Source: Plasmopara viticola
Lineage: Eukaryota; Oomycota; Peronosporomycetes; Peronosporales; Peronosporaceae
Direction: 5' to 3'
Length of the DNA stretch: 64,000 nucleotides
NCBI GenBank assembly: GCA_001695595.3
Contig: MBPM02000005.1
Span: 1,178,001 to 1,242,000 of the forward strand
The notes under the pieces were generated by a model. That model did no database searches. It was not told the DNA's origin and saw nothing but the letters and a program-made list of their open reading frames with translations. Made by a program: the position numbers and the translations under genes. The stretch's first letter is position 1; each line of letters opens with the position of its first letter. Positions 1 to 11,272 of the stretch are shown here, piece by piece.

Positions 1-905
1 GAAACCGAGCGTTTCCTTGGCCGATGGCGTTCATGCCAGCACCATCCGCAACACTTACTTGAATGGGAAGTTTAAAAACATGGTACATATAGAACTCTTC
101 TTTGGAAGGCGTCATATGAGACGAGGCTCCGCTATTCATTAGTCATCCCTCTTATCCTCCGTGTGCACCGTAAATGCCATCTCTTTTCCGTTGTCCTTAT
201 TGCCTGAGCGACATTTAAACTGCTTGTGTCCCCCTTTGAGACAGCGGTGGCATTAACCACAAAATGGTTGCTTCTTCTTTGCATTGTTCCCACTATTGCG
301 TTGTTGGCGTGTGCTTCGTCCGCGACCAAGAACACGACCGACTCGAAAAGCACCCTCAGCGACTTCTTCATTTTGCTTCACTCGTATACCTTCAGAAGCT
401 TCTCTTTGACATCCACCATCGTCACACCAACAGAGTTCTCAATGATCGCCACCAACATTTCATACTCAACCGGTAAGCTACCAAGCAGAATAGCCATCTG
501 GCGAGCTTCATCCATCACATCACCAACCGCCTCAATGCTTAGTACTAGCTTATCGAAACGATTTAGGTGGCTAGCCATACTGTTGCCCTCTGCCAAACGA
601 AACTCGTGCAGTCGCCGCGTAAGTGCGTCTCGGTTCTGAAGGTTGCGCTTATTGTAGTAGTCTCGCAGAGTATCCCAAAGCTCTTTTGCAGTGCGAGCAT
701 GGCGAATCTTGGACTGGTGTTGAACCTCAAATTCTTGTACAATGATGGCGTAAGCTGTCATATCCTTGACCTTCCAATCGACCGTCGTCTCGTCTTCTGA
801 CTTCATTTCAAGAATATGGTTTAGGAGGCCCTTGCGCGCGAGCGTCATCTTCATATTAAATTCCCGATGGTAAACCGGTCGTTTCCAAGCAGTTCGTCGA
901 GTTTT
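1..905 (-). pseudogene. Ty1/copia gag-protease remnant (left part outside window)
   Basis: Decayed 5' part of a Ty1/copia polyprotein read right to left. The 854-378 stretch is an intact gag segment (UBN2-type) with the family pattern around RTAKELWDTLRDYY and the LPVEYE block. After frame breaks a CX2CX4HX4C zinc knuckle (CHRCLKGGHKQFKC) lies at 252-211, directly preceded by an in-frame stop at 255-253. The protease start is near 145-100 as NSGASSHMT, where the family has DSGASSHMT, so the catalytic Asp codon now reads Asn. The first gag residues (about 905-855) are frame-shifted. The frame stays copia-like to base 1, so integrase, RT and RNase H would lie left of the window. Frameshifts, the stop and the lost Asp make this a dead copy. 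Confidence 0.88.
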
Positions 906-941
906 TCATCATTCTCTCTTTCTACACACAGTCAGGGAAGG

Positions 942-960
942 TTTGGGCTCATAACCTGAT
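942..960 (-). other. Retrotransposon primer-binding site (initiator-tRNA-Met half type)
   Basis: The plus strand contains gggctcataacctgat, which resembles the anticodon arm of an initiator tRNA-Met, so the element's own strand is complementary to it. Copia of Drosophila uses the same internal half-tRNA priming. The site sits between gag (from about 905) and the LTR edge at about 957, where a PBS should be. The tRNA assignment is from recall of initiator tRNA sequence. Confidence 0.6.
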
Positions 961-1162
961 AAGTAGACGGTAAATTGGAAAGTATTAATCAGACTGTTAT
1001 CTCCCATGCGGTATCCATAACGTTCGAGAAGCTTCGCCTGTCTGCTCTAGACCATTCATACTCCATCATGTCTCATCAGATGTCCTGTCACTTGGTCGTC
1101 CTCAACCCATTATGGGTTGACGACCACCAAGTGACGGATCAATAACAGTGGTCGTCCCAACA
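957..1162 (-). repeat. LTR of the copia element
   Basis: A stretch of about 206 bp between the primer-binding site and unrelated sequence. Read on the minus strand it begins tgttgggacgacc, a common copia-type LTR start, and ends in CA next to the PBS. It contains a 45-bp imperfect palindrome at 1089-1133 (arms cacttggt...accaagtg). Edges are inferred from the TG...CA rule; the partner LTR is outside the window. Confidence 0.5.
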
Positions 1163-1435
1163 CTTTCTTGGTTATCACTTATATCTTTAAATTGAGCTCA
1201 AACCTCACAGAGTCGTGTAAGGAAAATGCACATGTTTTTTCTCGTACGACGTCTTGAGTTCCTTGACCAGCCATGCGGCTGTGCTATTGATGGCCTTCAT
1301 CGAAACGCCTTGGCATTTAACCATGCGGGCAGGTGCTATCGGCAAAAGCGCTTTAGTTTATTCAGCGAAATAATAAATATGACTTTTATAAATGAGCGAA
1401 TTGTGTGCCAAATGTAATTTTCTGACAAAACCAAT
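1163..1435. other. Non-coding, AT-rich
   Basis: Only short unsupported ORFs; no family resemblance or RNA gene seen. Confidence 0.5.
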
Positions 1436-1788
1436 TAAATTTAAAGCTAATAATGTAATGTATTACGTTATCGCGTTGCCAAGTTATGCACGTGCTAGGC
1501 TCAGTCTGGCTAGTCCACGGCATAGAGTGGTGTCCGCATACGTCGAGTCTCGTTCGGCGGGCAGTGCAGCCAGCATCGAGGTCGTGAGGGTCTTCCATTG
1601 TTTTGTTTGGCTCTGACTTGATAAGAGCCCAGGTGGCGCCCGGTGCTGGAGACCGTCGCGTCGAGGGTGAGACTCGTTAGAGACCTGCAGATGCCCGAGA
1701 GCACCTGCCCGAAGCGCGCGAGCATTTAGCCCCCGCGCTTGGAAGGAGGGCGTCACCCCAACCTTTTCCAAGCTAAATTTAAAGCTAA
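1436..1788. mobile_element. 323-bp GC-rich insertion with 15-bp target duplication
   Basis: TAAATTTAAAGCTAA occurs perfectly at 1436-1450 and 1774-1788 and encloses 323 bp that are clearly GC-richer than the flanks. No terminal inverted repeats are visible. On the plus strand a loose Pol III A-box (ggctcagtctgg, near 1498) and a B-box-like gtcgagtctcg (near 1540) suggest a tRNA-derived SINE, but the match is weak and the A-box is about 45 bp from the edge. The size nearly equals the 321-bp SINE at 52.9 kb, although the sequences do not obviously align. ORFs on the minus strand inside it are not convincing. Confidence 0.55.
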
Positions 1789-3600
1789 AGATCAAAAATA
1801 ATTAAATGCCTTGACCCAGCGGTGCCGGGTTAAAAGAAAGACAAAACGGTAAAAGTAGTGCAATGTGATGGATAAATGCATGATAGATATTACCGGTTAT
1901 GATCATCAATAGTCGGCAGGGTAAGTACACCTTTGCAAATAATTTACCAAATGAAGTGCTGAGCGGCTTATATTGTCAGTGCTGCGCTATACGCATGCTA
2001 AAGCATATGCTGTGTTGTGCAGGACCACGAGGCTCTGACTCGTGCTTTACTTTTCATCGGTGCGTTGCTATCAAAAAGAACTCACAATAGTGACACACTA
2101 AAGTCTTAGTGTTAAGAAAATATCTCTTTTAAATGTTTTAGTTGACATTCTTGAGTAAATAATCGCTTCAAGAAACAACAAAACAGAACCTTACACCTAA
2201 TCTCGCTTAAACCGGAGCACACATAATCATCAAACGTCGCCGTCTTCTCTAATTCAATATGTATACAAGCAATTTGCACCTGTGCTTTGGATACGAATCT
2301 CTGAATGCTGAACTCAAGCACAGTCACTTCATATGGGAGCTTTCATCCAACTCTCACTTGTACACTGACACATTTATCCGGCGACGTTGCAAGCACGCTA
2401 ACAAGGACAGGTAATATTGTAATATTGTTCAATTAAATGCTGCATAATTATTATGATTCGCACACGCAGGATCACTTCGCTTATAGTACCGGCATTGAAG
2501 TAAACCAAGATTGTATTTCGCACTCGACAACAAGGCAATACGGTTGCTAGCTGCTGCCACAAAAGATTTAAGTGAACCATTGCTGTCCTCGGTGCTAATT
2601 CTGTAAGAAAAAAGAGCTTCGCTATTACTTTAAGTTTCGCCAAGTCTGTGGACATTTTTACGCCTATCAGCTTCGTTTGCAGCAAATTTGTCGACTACCA
2701 GGTATCGATTAGCATGCAGTACTTTTTATTAGTAGACATCATTTCCCCGGGAAAAATGAATTGTGAACGGACTTTATGTGGTCGACCATTCCCAAAAAAA
2801 ATTTAACATCTTAGGGGCTAAACTTGATAGTTTTTGATCTGTACTATCTTCATGTCAAATCTTGCAGATGGTCGCTACATGAAAAATACGCTTCATTACC
2901 TCTTGTCCAAGTGTATGGGGAGGCATGTGAACTCCAGCCATTCACCTGAGTGAGTCTGCGTCTCGAAGGCGACACTCCAATTACAAAACTAATCAAACCC
3001 TTTGTACATACATGACCACCAGAGATTAAGTAAACTCTCAAATATTAACATTGCCCTGTAAAATGGAGTTATGACAAAACATGAGAACTGCTTAAAGCAG
3101 CCAAGAACAATAAGTCTATAGCAATTTATGGCAATGGAAGAAATGAGAATCGTCAATGTGTGTTTCTTGAGGATGCACAAACCATTACCATTGTCCTAAA
3201 CCTATCTCGTCTGGTTAAAAATGTCGTGTGTATGTAATGGCGAAAGAACTGTGCTTGACCATTTCGTGTAGAATCGTGGCTCTATACATTGCCTCGTATT
3301 TCTCTTGAGCTGTAAACCTTTTCATGCCCGTCTCTCTATACTGCTGTAATTTTTCTGCTAGGTGTCTGCACAATCTACAGCGCGAGTACTAATCCGCAAG
3401 CAATTAACTGCAACAGCAAATACCGTTTTTCTACTCGGGAATGAAAAACTTAATTTTAATATGCCTTCATAAAGTCTGTAAAAAAAGGGTACAGCTTTTT
3501 TATACATAAAAAAAAGCAAAGCATTCAAATTGAATCACCGCTTTTCCATCATCTTTGGGATGGCCTCGCTTATAACGTTAGCTGGCACTCTCACTTTACG
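1789..3600. other. Gene-free AT-rich region
   Basis: Only scattered ORFs under 100 codons with no recognisable product. No RNA gene or repeat identified. Confidence 0.5.
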
Positions 3601-3707
3601 TTCGCCCGGAGACCGACTCGCACCCTATCGTTCGTTCGACGACCTACAGTCTGTAAAAGCCACAACCAGGTTCGTTGCCACTAGACCAAAAGAGCCCATA
3701 CCCAACA

Positions 3708-4595
3708 ATGGTCAACGTTCTTTGCGTTGTCGCATTCGCCTCCATTGGCGTCATCACGGCTACGGATGCGTTTGAAATCCAAACGCACGGCCGCATTTTG
3801 CAGGTCGTTGACTTTCGTGACGAAGTCTTGGACGAGGTCAATAAAGCTCGCCAAGAGAGAAAACTTGAAGAATTGTGCATTAACAACAAGCTCATGGATG
3901 CGGCGCAGATTCACGCGAATGACATGACTGAGAACAACTTTATCCGAAGCAAGGGCTCGGATGGGTCTTTGCCTAAGGATCGTGCGAAAGCGCAAGGCTT
4001 TACAGCTGAAACAGTGACAGAAATCGTGGGTGCTGGGTACAGGACGGCCAAAAGCGTAGTTGCTGCATGGACCAAGTCGGCAACCGCTGACAGCACCCTT
4101 TTAAGCGGTGAAGTAAACGTGCTTGGTGCCGGGTATTCATATGATAGGACGAAGAAGTTAGTGCACTTTTGGGTGGTGGACTTTTCTACGGGCGAATGTG
4201 GCGATGGTGACGCAACAACTGGTGCACCTGGGAATCCTTCAAATGGCACTGGGAATTCCACTACACCAACCCCGAAAAATGCTGGCTCAGGGAGTGGCGA
4301 TGACAGCAATTCTGGAGGTGATGGGCCTTTAGAAAATGCCGGCCCTACCGGCGGTGGAGAGGTGACCCCTGCTCCAGCTAGCGGCGACCCAGGACCCCCA
4401 CCCAGCGGAAACACGCCTGTTACCCCTGGTACTACTCCCGCCCCACCGTCGGGTGACTCTGGCGCTGTACCCCCAACTCCCGCTAGCGAAGCCCGAGATG
4501 CTTTTGCTAGTGAAGGGGAGTTTAACCCGACTGATTCCGATGGGAATGCTCCTTCTTTGGCCCCACTTTCGTTTGGCAGTGAAGAAGGAGAATAA
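3708..4595 (+). CDS. Secreted CAP/PR1-like (SCP domain) protein
   Basis: Single-exon gene, 295 residues from the ATG at 3708. An in-frame ATG at 3675 adds 11 polar residues and would bury the signal peptide, so 3708 is preferred. Residues 1-22 (MVNVLCVVAFASIGVITATD) form a signal peptide. Residues about 35-155 match the CAP/SCP fold: an N-terminal helix DEVLDEVNKARQERKL, AAQIHANDM, a TEIVGAGY block, an AAWTKS helix and the final HFWVVDFSTG strand. The remaining 130 or so residues are a low-complexity Gly/Pro/Ser/Thr tail ending in an acidic tip, probably an extended linker or O-glycosylated wall segment. CAP proteins are sterol- or lipid-binding secreted proteins, and PR1-like members are expanded in Phytophthora; the ligand here is unknown. 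It converges on the microcephalin-like gene with 322 bp between stop codons. Confidence 0.88.
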   Translation: MVNVLCVVAFASIGVITATDAFEIQTHGRILQVVDFRDEVLDEVNKARQERKLEELCINNKLMDAAQIHANDMTENNFIRSKGSDGSLPKDRAKAQGFTAETVTEIVGAGYRTAKSVVAAWTKSATADSTLLSGEVNVLGAGYSYDRTKKLVHFWVVDFSTGECGDGDATTGAPGNPSNGTGNSTTPTPKNAGSGSGDDSNSGGDGPLENAGPTGGGEVTPAPASGDPGPPPSGNTPVTPGTTPAPPSGDSGAVPPTPASEARDAFASEGEFNPTDSDGNAPSLAPLSFGSEEGE

Positions 4596-4917
4596 CTTAC
4601 TGTCTAGACTGGAAAGCATCCAACACGGCTTGCTTTGTTGTGTCGTGTAGAGGTAGCTTGTTGCATGTCGTTGATTTCAGAATGTTAAAACACTTGCTGC
4701 TTTTTTTTTCTTTTTTCTTTCCATATCCAGACTTGACTATAGCGTTCTTAAGATTCATATCAATTATTACCCGCAGCGCAAAGTTAGTAGACTAACAACG
4801 TGTTAATTCTATGTGTTGTAATGTTGTATTTAGCGAATATCATAATCTCGTACGCTATATTTGATACTAATCAAATGTAAACTTCAAAATGAGGCCGCAA
4901 CGCTGTTCCTTCCTTCA

Positions 4918-7730
4918 TCACTCCGGGATGATCGAATGATCTTCAAGTCCCAATGTCGTGTTAGGACAGCGTTTTGCTGGTGTAAAAGCCGGGGTGCCAA
5001 ATGATTCTACCGCACGACGAGACTTTGACGGAGTTTTGACGGGTGTGTCCAGTGACACGGTAAAAGCATAGCCTGCATCATCTTTGAGTTTCATGGTCGC
5101 AATGCTATCATAAACCCACTAATCATATCACGTGAATTGTAATAAGCTAAGAGATCTTCAATTAAAAAGAGCGGGTGTACCTTTGGCGTGACTACTCGAA
5201 TCCCCACCCGCTGTGCTCGTCTAAATAAAGAAGCATCGCCGCAAATACAAATGTCTGCGACTGATATCTGGTTGCAAATCTGGAGTTTTGTGGCACGTAT
5301 GACAGTGATTTAAAAACAATGTATAAACAGTGTGAAAAAGGATAGAAAGCTTACCTCGCCGCCTGCGACTTGAATGAGAGATTGCAGTACTTCACGTGAT
5401 GGCTCAACATTAGAGCCAACGAAAAATTTGGTACTCTTAAATATTTGCCGGGACTCAGGGTGTTCGCGCGAGTACTTGTTGGCAAATACCGTAAGTTCAT
5501 AGTTTTCTTCCGGTAACCACCGTTCTTGCTCGAGTGACGAAAATGCCCAATCTTCCGTCACAATCCATGCCCCACGAGCAATTGCAAATAGCACTTTAAT
5601 AGTGCGTTTCGCATCCCTACCTACAATAAGGTGCGTTACTCCAGCTGCGTAGTCAATACTCTTGACCACCCGCGCTTTTCGATGCCCAACCTCATTGGCC
5701 ATGTGGGCGTCAATAGCGTGGATTGCGCATTGAAGAACGCCACGGGTTTCCGAGCTAACTCCAGTTATACCAAAAACATTGCGAGGGCTTTTTCGAGGTG
5801 CTTTTCTGCTAGTTGTGCTTGCAAATTTCATTGCCATTGGAAATGGGGTCGAATTTACCTCACGATGCTTCCTGATAAATCCAGACACTGAGCCTGGAGT
5901 TATCATCGGTCTTTTTTCCAGGGTAGACTCCTTGTCACTATACCGTCGCACTTTCTTGACAACTGGAGTCGTCAAACTGTCAAAGGACGTAGGTAAGCCC
6001 GCACGCTTTTTCGCTACATTTTGGGTAATACTCAAAGCGCTTGACGAATTAATCGCATTCAAAGGTTTTCGAGACTTCGGCAAGTCAAGCGAGGCACTTC
6101 CCAATGAAGATCTCATGGCCTGTTTGGACGCAAAACTACGCGCATCTGGACTTCGCGTCCGCATTAGAGCTGCAGGACTAGAGGTGTTGTTCTTTGTAAC
6201 AGTTGGCGATACTCGAATTGCTGTCGGACTTGAAAGTTGGACCTTCGCAGCCGAAATTACAGTCGGCAGCGCCGCGGAGTGTGAAGGTGTTTGAAGTACC
6301 GACGTGCAATCACTGGTCATCTTCACATAGCTCACAGAATCTGAAGCCGTCAATTTCTTTGCGAAAGTCGAAAACTTTTCTTTTGAAGTATCTAAAGTCG
6401 ATGTGCTTGCAGTCGGTGTAATTGGAGTCTTAGGTGAACCCACTACTGCAGTAGCTCCAATTGTTGCACACAAAGTAGCACCAATGCTTTCATCACCCGG
6501 TGATTTTGTAAAACCTTTTGAAATTTGGCAATCGGAGCAAATATTATGAGAGCGAGGATTCGAGCAGCCACAAGCTCCACACGACCAAATTCCAGACTTA
6601 AGCGTTAAACCACCGCCGTATGACAGGGAGTTTCTATTATGTCGCCGCAGTTCTCGAGCTGTCGGTCTTTTTTCATCTTCGTTGTCGGAACTATTTAGAA
6701 CCGACTCACAACTGCTAGTTGAAGGAGTGCTAGTCGAGGCTGACGAACCCACAAATTTGTTTGTTCGAGATGCTAAAGGCTGACTGCTAGTCTGACCATC
6801 CTGAATCATAAAGGCTTCGTTCGCCTTCTCTTCGCCCTCATTATCATGCTCTGACTCACCATCAGCCACAATTTTGCTCGCCTGCGACACTGTCACTTCA
6901 TCCTCATCCTGCTGTGTCAGTGGTCCATTCAACGTCTTCCTTCGCTTAGCCGACGAGCTGACACTCTTTGACTCAATCATTTGTTTTTTCGGCGTACTAA
7001 CCTCAGACACTTTAATCGTTAAACCAAGCATCTTAATGATATTGTCCGAGGTCATAGGTTCCATAGAAAGCGCCCGCTTCCTCCTGCTTCTGTTCAAAAC
7101 CTTGCAACTAGCTGGCGTGGTCGTAGCTACCATTCTATTCCCAATAATCGCACCTGCTGTATGTCTCGCCTGTGTGTCTGCAGCCTCACTATCCTCTCCT
7201 CCCATCGACTGTCGTCTTTTCTTCGCTCCAAGTCTCACGAGTTTCGGCTTGGCTGTACTCACACTACTTTCGACAATATTCTGTTGACTCACAGGAAAAA
7301 ATGGACGCTCGTCCATGCGCTTCTTGCTCACATAGCAGGCATTAACCCACAGCTGTGAAACAATTTTCAGACCATACCGTGTGGCAGCTGCGGCCATAGA
7401 GCCGCCGCTACCCTGCCACTTGGCGATCTTGGTCTTCCACGCACGCGTAAAGTGGCTCAGTACCATGTGAGTGATCTTTGGTGTAAGACGCTTCACAGTA
7501 TAGGCTCCAAGCTCACGCAACTTCCGAGCTACCACGTCGCTGCAATCAATTTGCGAGTCAGCACCAACGCGGACGTCGACCAAGGCAACTACGCCCTTCA
7601 GTGGTCCACTATTGCGAGGCCGACGGCGGGCCGACGCTGTAGACGTTGTAGAAACGCAGGGGGATGTATGCGTGGGCGTTCTTGCAGTACGCGGTCCCGA
7701 TGAGAGAGAAGCGGACACAGCACTCACCAT
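4918..7730 (-). CDS. MCPH1: Microcephalin-like triple-BRCT protein with RanBP2 zinc finger
   Basis: Three exons: 7730-5355, 5267-5181 and 5118-4918, with introns of 87 and 62 bp (GT-AG, both phase 0); 887 residues. The N-terminal BRCT (about 44-146) follows microcephalin closely: LKGVVALVDV, then KITHMVLSH, then IVSQLWVNAC and a DERPFFP end. Two more BRCTs lie at the C-terminus: about 650-745, with THLIVG and GAWIVTEDW, and about 765-830, whose second half sits in exons 2-3 and ends VVTPK/WVYDSIA exactly across the intron. This 1+2 layout is that of MCPH1, a chromosome-condensation and DNA-damage protein that reads phosphopeptides with its C-terminal pair. The middle is Ser/Thr-rich and disordered but holds a RanBP2-type zinc finger (W382, C384, C387, C398, C401). 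The finger is not a feature I know from animal MCPH1. A TopBP1-type protein is the alternative, but the BRCT spacing favours MCPH1. Confidence 0.85.
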
Positions 7731-9117
7731 AGCGACACTGAGAGTGAATGCGCTGGCTTGGAGTGAATTTCAAAAGTAGTGCTGCGCGCGGAATAAGCTC
7801 TACTTACAGAGAAGCTGCAAATAAGTCCGAATGTAGGAAAGCGGTATTGTTAGTAGTCAGATTTCCCATATTTTATGTCTGTAAATGATATTCTAAAATT
7901 CGCAATGCTGCGCTGTCAAAAAAAGCAGCTCAGCTCTATTTATTTCCAAAAGAAGAGCAAAGCTTATAACGCTAGAATCCTTGTTCATCAGTGATATTGA
8001 CAACATACACCGTACTTGCTATATGCTGCGTAGAACTTTCCGAAATCGCCTTCTCCTTGTATCGTATTTATAAGGAAGGCGGTGGGTCAAACAAAATTTA
8101 GCTGCTTTCGCCAAGAATGGCTCGTTGTTTTACTCTACTCTCTTGTCAAGTGGTGATGTGTAAAAGTTGATCTGCAATATTTCATACAGCATGAGTAGCT
8201 GCAGCGATCGGACGCGAAATAACAATATAATAGCCTTCAAGAAAATTTGTGCGTGCAAATTGAAGGAGCTGTAGCCACAGAATACCGCAGGATAATCATA
8301 AATTACTTCTTTTGACGCACGTGCCGGTTGTGGTATCGCTGGTGGTGATAATGTTGTTGGGTCTTATTAGATGGCATCTGGAGGCTAGATGCGTACGCAG
8401 GAGGAACCAGTAGTGTTTTTGGAGGCCGTAAGCACGTATTCGTCAGTCAGCATTCCGGCCCAAATCTCTTTCTTGGTAAAGGGGTTGGAGTTGACCACTC
8501 CTAATGGGCACTTGGCATGTGGTGGTAGAATTATCTCATCTTGCGAAACACTCTAAGCGTTAAGGGTTTGCGCTGGAATTCACAATCAAAGTAGGGTGAT
8601 AAGTTGGTCGTGGTTGCATCTGCTTTTATTTTTCTCGTGCATTCTTTCTCAATATCCGACAAAACTAGTGCTTAAATTGTGTCCAAGCAACATTCCTGGT
8701 GCTTAGATAGCAGCAACTGAAACCAGCATTATGAGAACTAAGGTCATGGTCAAGTAATCACAGCATTTTGCTCGAACGTCTGCTCGCCCTCGTGCTCGAT
8801 AGCCAGAGGCACAAATATGTATCGTGCAACCAAACAACAAGCTGTCATCTTTTTCCGAACTGTGGCTAGCTGTATCAATGTTTCTGGTTTAAAAGGTTTT
8901 AAGGGTGAGACATACGACTTTTATCAGAGCAATTCGGTAAACTATCTGCGAGAGAACGCTGTACGTTGCCAGTCAATGCGTAACTTAAGGGCCCGAGTGC
9001 AAGGCTATACTGTTTGACCTGTACTCTACGATGCTAGTGCATTTATTAGCGATGGCAAGTTCTAAGTGTAGCGGTGATTTCATGACTAAGTGTGGCTAAT
9101 ATTTTTCTTGTTCGCGA
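7731..9117. other. Intergenic, no gene seen
   Basis: Upstream region of the microcephalin-like gene. On its strand gcattcactc, resembling an oomycete initiator, lies 13-21 bp before the ATG (7743-7751). The rest shows no coding or RNA signal. Confidence 0.5.
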
Positions 9118-9410
9118 ATGGCCCTGCAGCTCAATTCAATAGTCGCCAATATGGGATTGAGGAGATCCTGGTTTGATACCCGTTGAATCTGTACTCAGAG
9201 AAGTCAGAAGTAGGTAAGTCAATTAAACGAGGAATTGCACTCAAACGCGTGACTGCCCTACCATCCGCCATATGATATGGAAAGGCTGGACGCCCAACTT
9301 AGTGTAAAAGCCCCAAGCTTATTTTTGTACCGATCTGTACTAGATTTCCAGTTGGTTCGCAATTTTATAGGGAACCCGTCCTACAATATATCGCACAGCT
9401 GCACATGGCT
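9118..9410 (+). mobile_element. tRNA-derived SINE, diverged copy
   Basis: Resembles the SINE at 52.9 kb along its length: an A-box-like agctcaattcaatag, then a B-box ggtttgataccc at 9170-9181, the shared gtgactgccct block, gacgccc, aaaagcccca and a gtaccg...ggaacc segment. The copies differ at many positions and by small indels, so this one is older. Its edges are approximate and no target duplication was found. Confidence 0.65.
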
Positions 9411-10424
9411 ACTACTAAAATCGAATTAGAGAGTCGGAAGTACTCCATACGGCGATTAGTACGCCTAGCGGTAGCGATATGGGTTAAAAAACTACAAAGC
9501 GCCCCGGCGACATTTCCCGACTCGTCTTAGAATTGCTATAATTGGTAGATGCTTTCGCCCGGGCATATTTTGACGATAAATTTGTCTATGGACGCTCGGT
9601 AAGATATCTGTCAGTACCGCAGGCCACATAGGGCAAGTTTATGAAGTCGTGAGGGTACAATTACATCGACAAATATGCATTTGCATCAGACAGTATCAAA
9701 GCTCTCAACTGCTTTGTAAGCAGCCATACGGTTGGACCGGCGAGAAAGAGAAGTATATTTCGCTTGGTCTACACCACATAACCAATTCTTTTAATGAGTG
9801 CAGTACTGGCTATAAGAGTCTTGCTAAGTATATGTCCGATACAATGAGGAAAAATCAATAGAGCCAGTACAAGGTGGTATGATTAAACCAAGAAAATAAC
9901 CTCCAGCAAGTACCTGTTCTGCTTTTGCTTAATGAGGCAAAGTCGACAAATTCCATTTGCAACGCTTTCAACGATGCCATCGGGTGTGTAATTTGAGCAT
10001 GGTCTAGAGCAAGTCATCCAGCTCTCGCCTAGGTTTATCGAGACTGCCGAACGGAGTTACTCTGTTTTATGACAATAAAAAAATATGCTGTGTGTTTACT
10101 TGCTATAAAGTGCGCACTGACAAAGTTCTGACTGCACTTAAATCGGGGCAACTTCAAATAAGATTATATCCGCGTTGTGATATCTGTACAATTTAATTTC
10201 ATTAATCTGATATCCATACCACTGCTCTATTGAAGCCATGCATCTTAGATAGATGCAGCAATTCGCTAATTTGCTGTGCCTTCCGACGCACTTTCGCACT
10301 AGGTAGATTCGAGTTGACCCACACAAATGGGGTTAAAAGCGTGGTTAACGGGCGTTTATCCGGGCAACTAACACAAGAAATGTCAATATAGAGCTTTAAA
10401 TGCGACTATTCTCCGAAGGCTAAG
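9411..10424. other. Intergenic, no gene seen
   Basis: AT-rich sequence with only short, unrecognisable ORFs. Confidence 0.5.
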
Positions 10425-11272
10425 ATGCTGAAGTCGAGTAAAATTTTCAACAGCAATCACAACTACATAGCTATGAGTGGACAGACGGCCTAGGAAATCT
10501 ATTTCAAATTGCTACTTCAAACGAAAAAAAAACTTAAACGCGGTATATGCTTTAACGGCATACACATTACCCGCTAGCAAAGCCTTGCTATCCAGACTTG
10601 GTGATACGTGATCAAATGATCTATGGAGCAATATAATTTTGCAGAGCAAAGCTATAAGCTAGTTGCTAATTCTTACTTTATCTCTGTTACTTTTCTGTAG
10701 AGCGTCTGCGGCAACCATTGATGCTGGATGAACTTAAATAACTTCCCTTAAGGCTTAAAGACGCCATCACGTTTGTTCAATCAGAGATACCAGTACCTTC
10801 GATACTTCCCGTTTAAAGGTCGGGTGTGTACTGCCCAGACTATCTTCTATGAAGCCATCAGTCGTACGCACAACAGATATGAGCTTATGAATCGCCAAAG
10901 TGAGTTGAAAGGCTGGCAACAATGGATTTGCAATTTATCCGAGGTTCCTTTCTTTTTAGTCACGTCATGCCCAGGACCAAGTCATTTGTATCCATGTCTA
11001 GGACAAGCTTCTGTTTTAAATGTGAACGCCGAATCTATTTCGACCTCAGTAATGTTTTATAGACCATAAGGCACTCAACTAAAGCAGATCTGCATCCATC
11101 TTATAAGGTATAAGCTAGCTTGTTTTTGCTGACATAATCCTTAGCCGATGCGCGATATTTTGTGACGCACCATAGTCTACCAAGACTAGTTTATTCTCTA
11201 CATGTGCGTGTAAGCTCAGCATTCCACTCCTTAATTGAAAGGCATCAATTACTCGGTTGCTGAGGTCTTATG
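10425..11272 (+). repeat. 848-bp tandem duplication, copy 1
   Basis: First unit of a head-to-tail duplication, beginning atgctgaagtcgag and ending cggttgctgaggtctta. It carries a 98-codon ORF (10773-11069) without a recognisable family. The unit abuts copy 2 with no spacer. Confidence 0.92.

Noticed and set aside
1484..1795. 103-codon minus-strand ORF in GC-rich DNA
   Set aside because: Falls within the insertion flanked by direct repeats; high GC alone explains the lack of stops.
3911..4414. 167-codon minus-strand Pro-rich ORF
   Set aside because: Complement of the Gly/Pro-rich tail of the CAP gene; low-complexity shadow.
5779..6294. 171-codon plus-strand ORF
   Set aside because: Antisense shadow of the Ser/Thr-rich part of the microcephalin-like gene.
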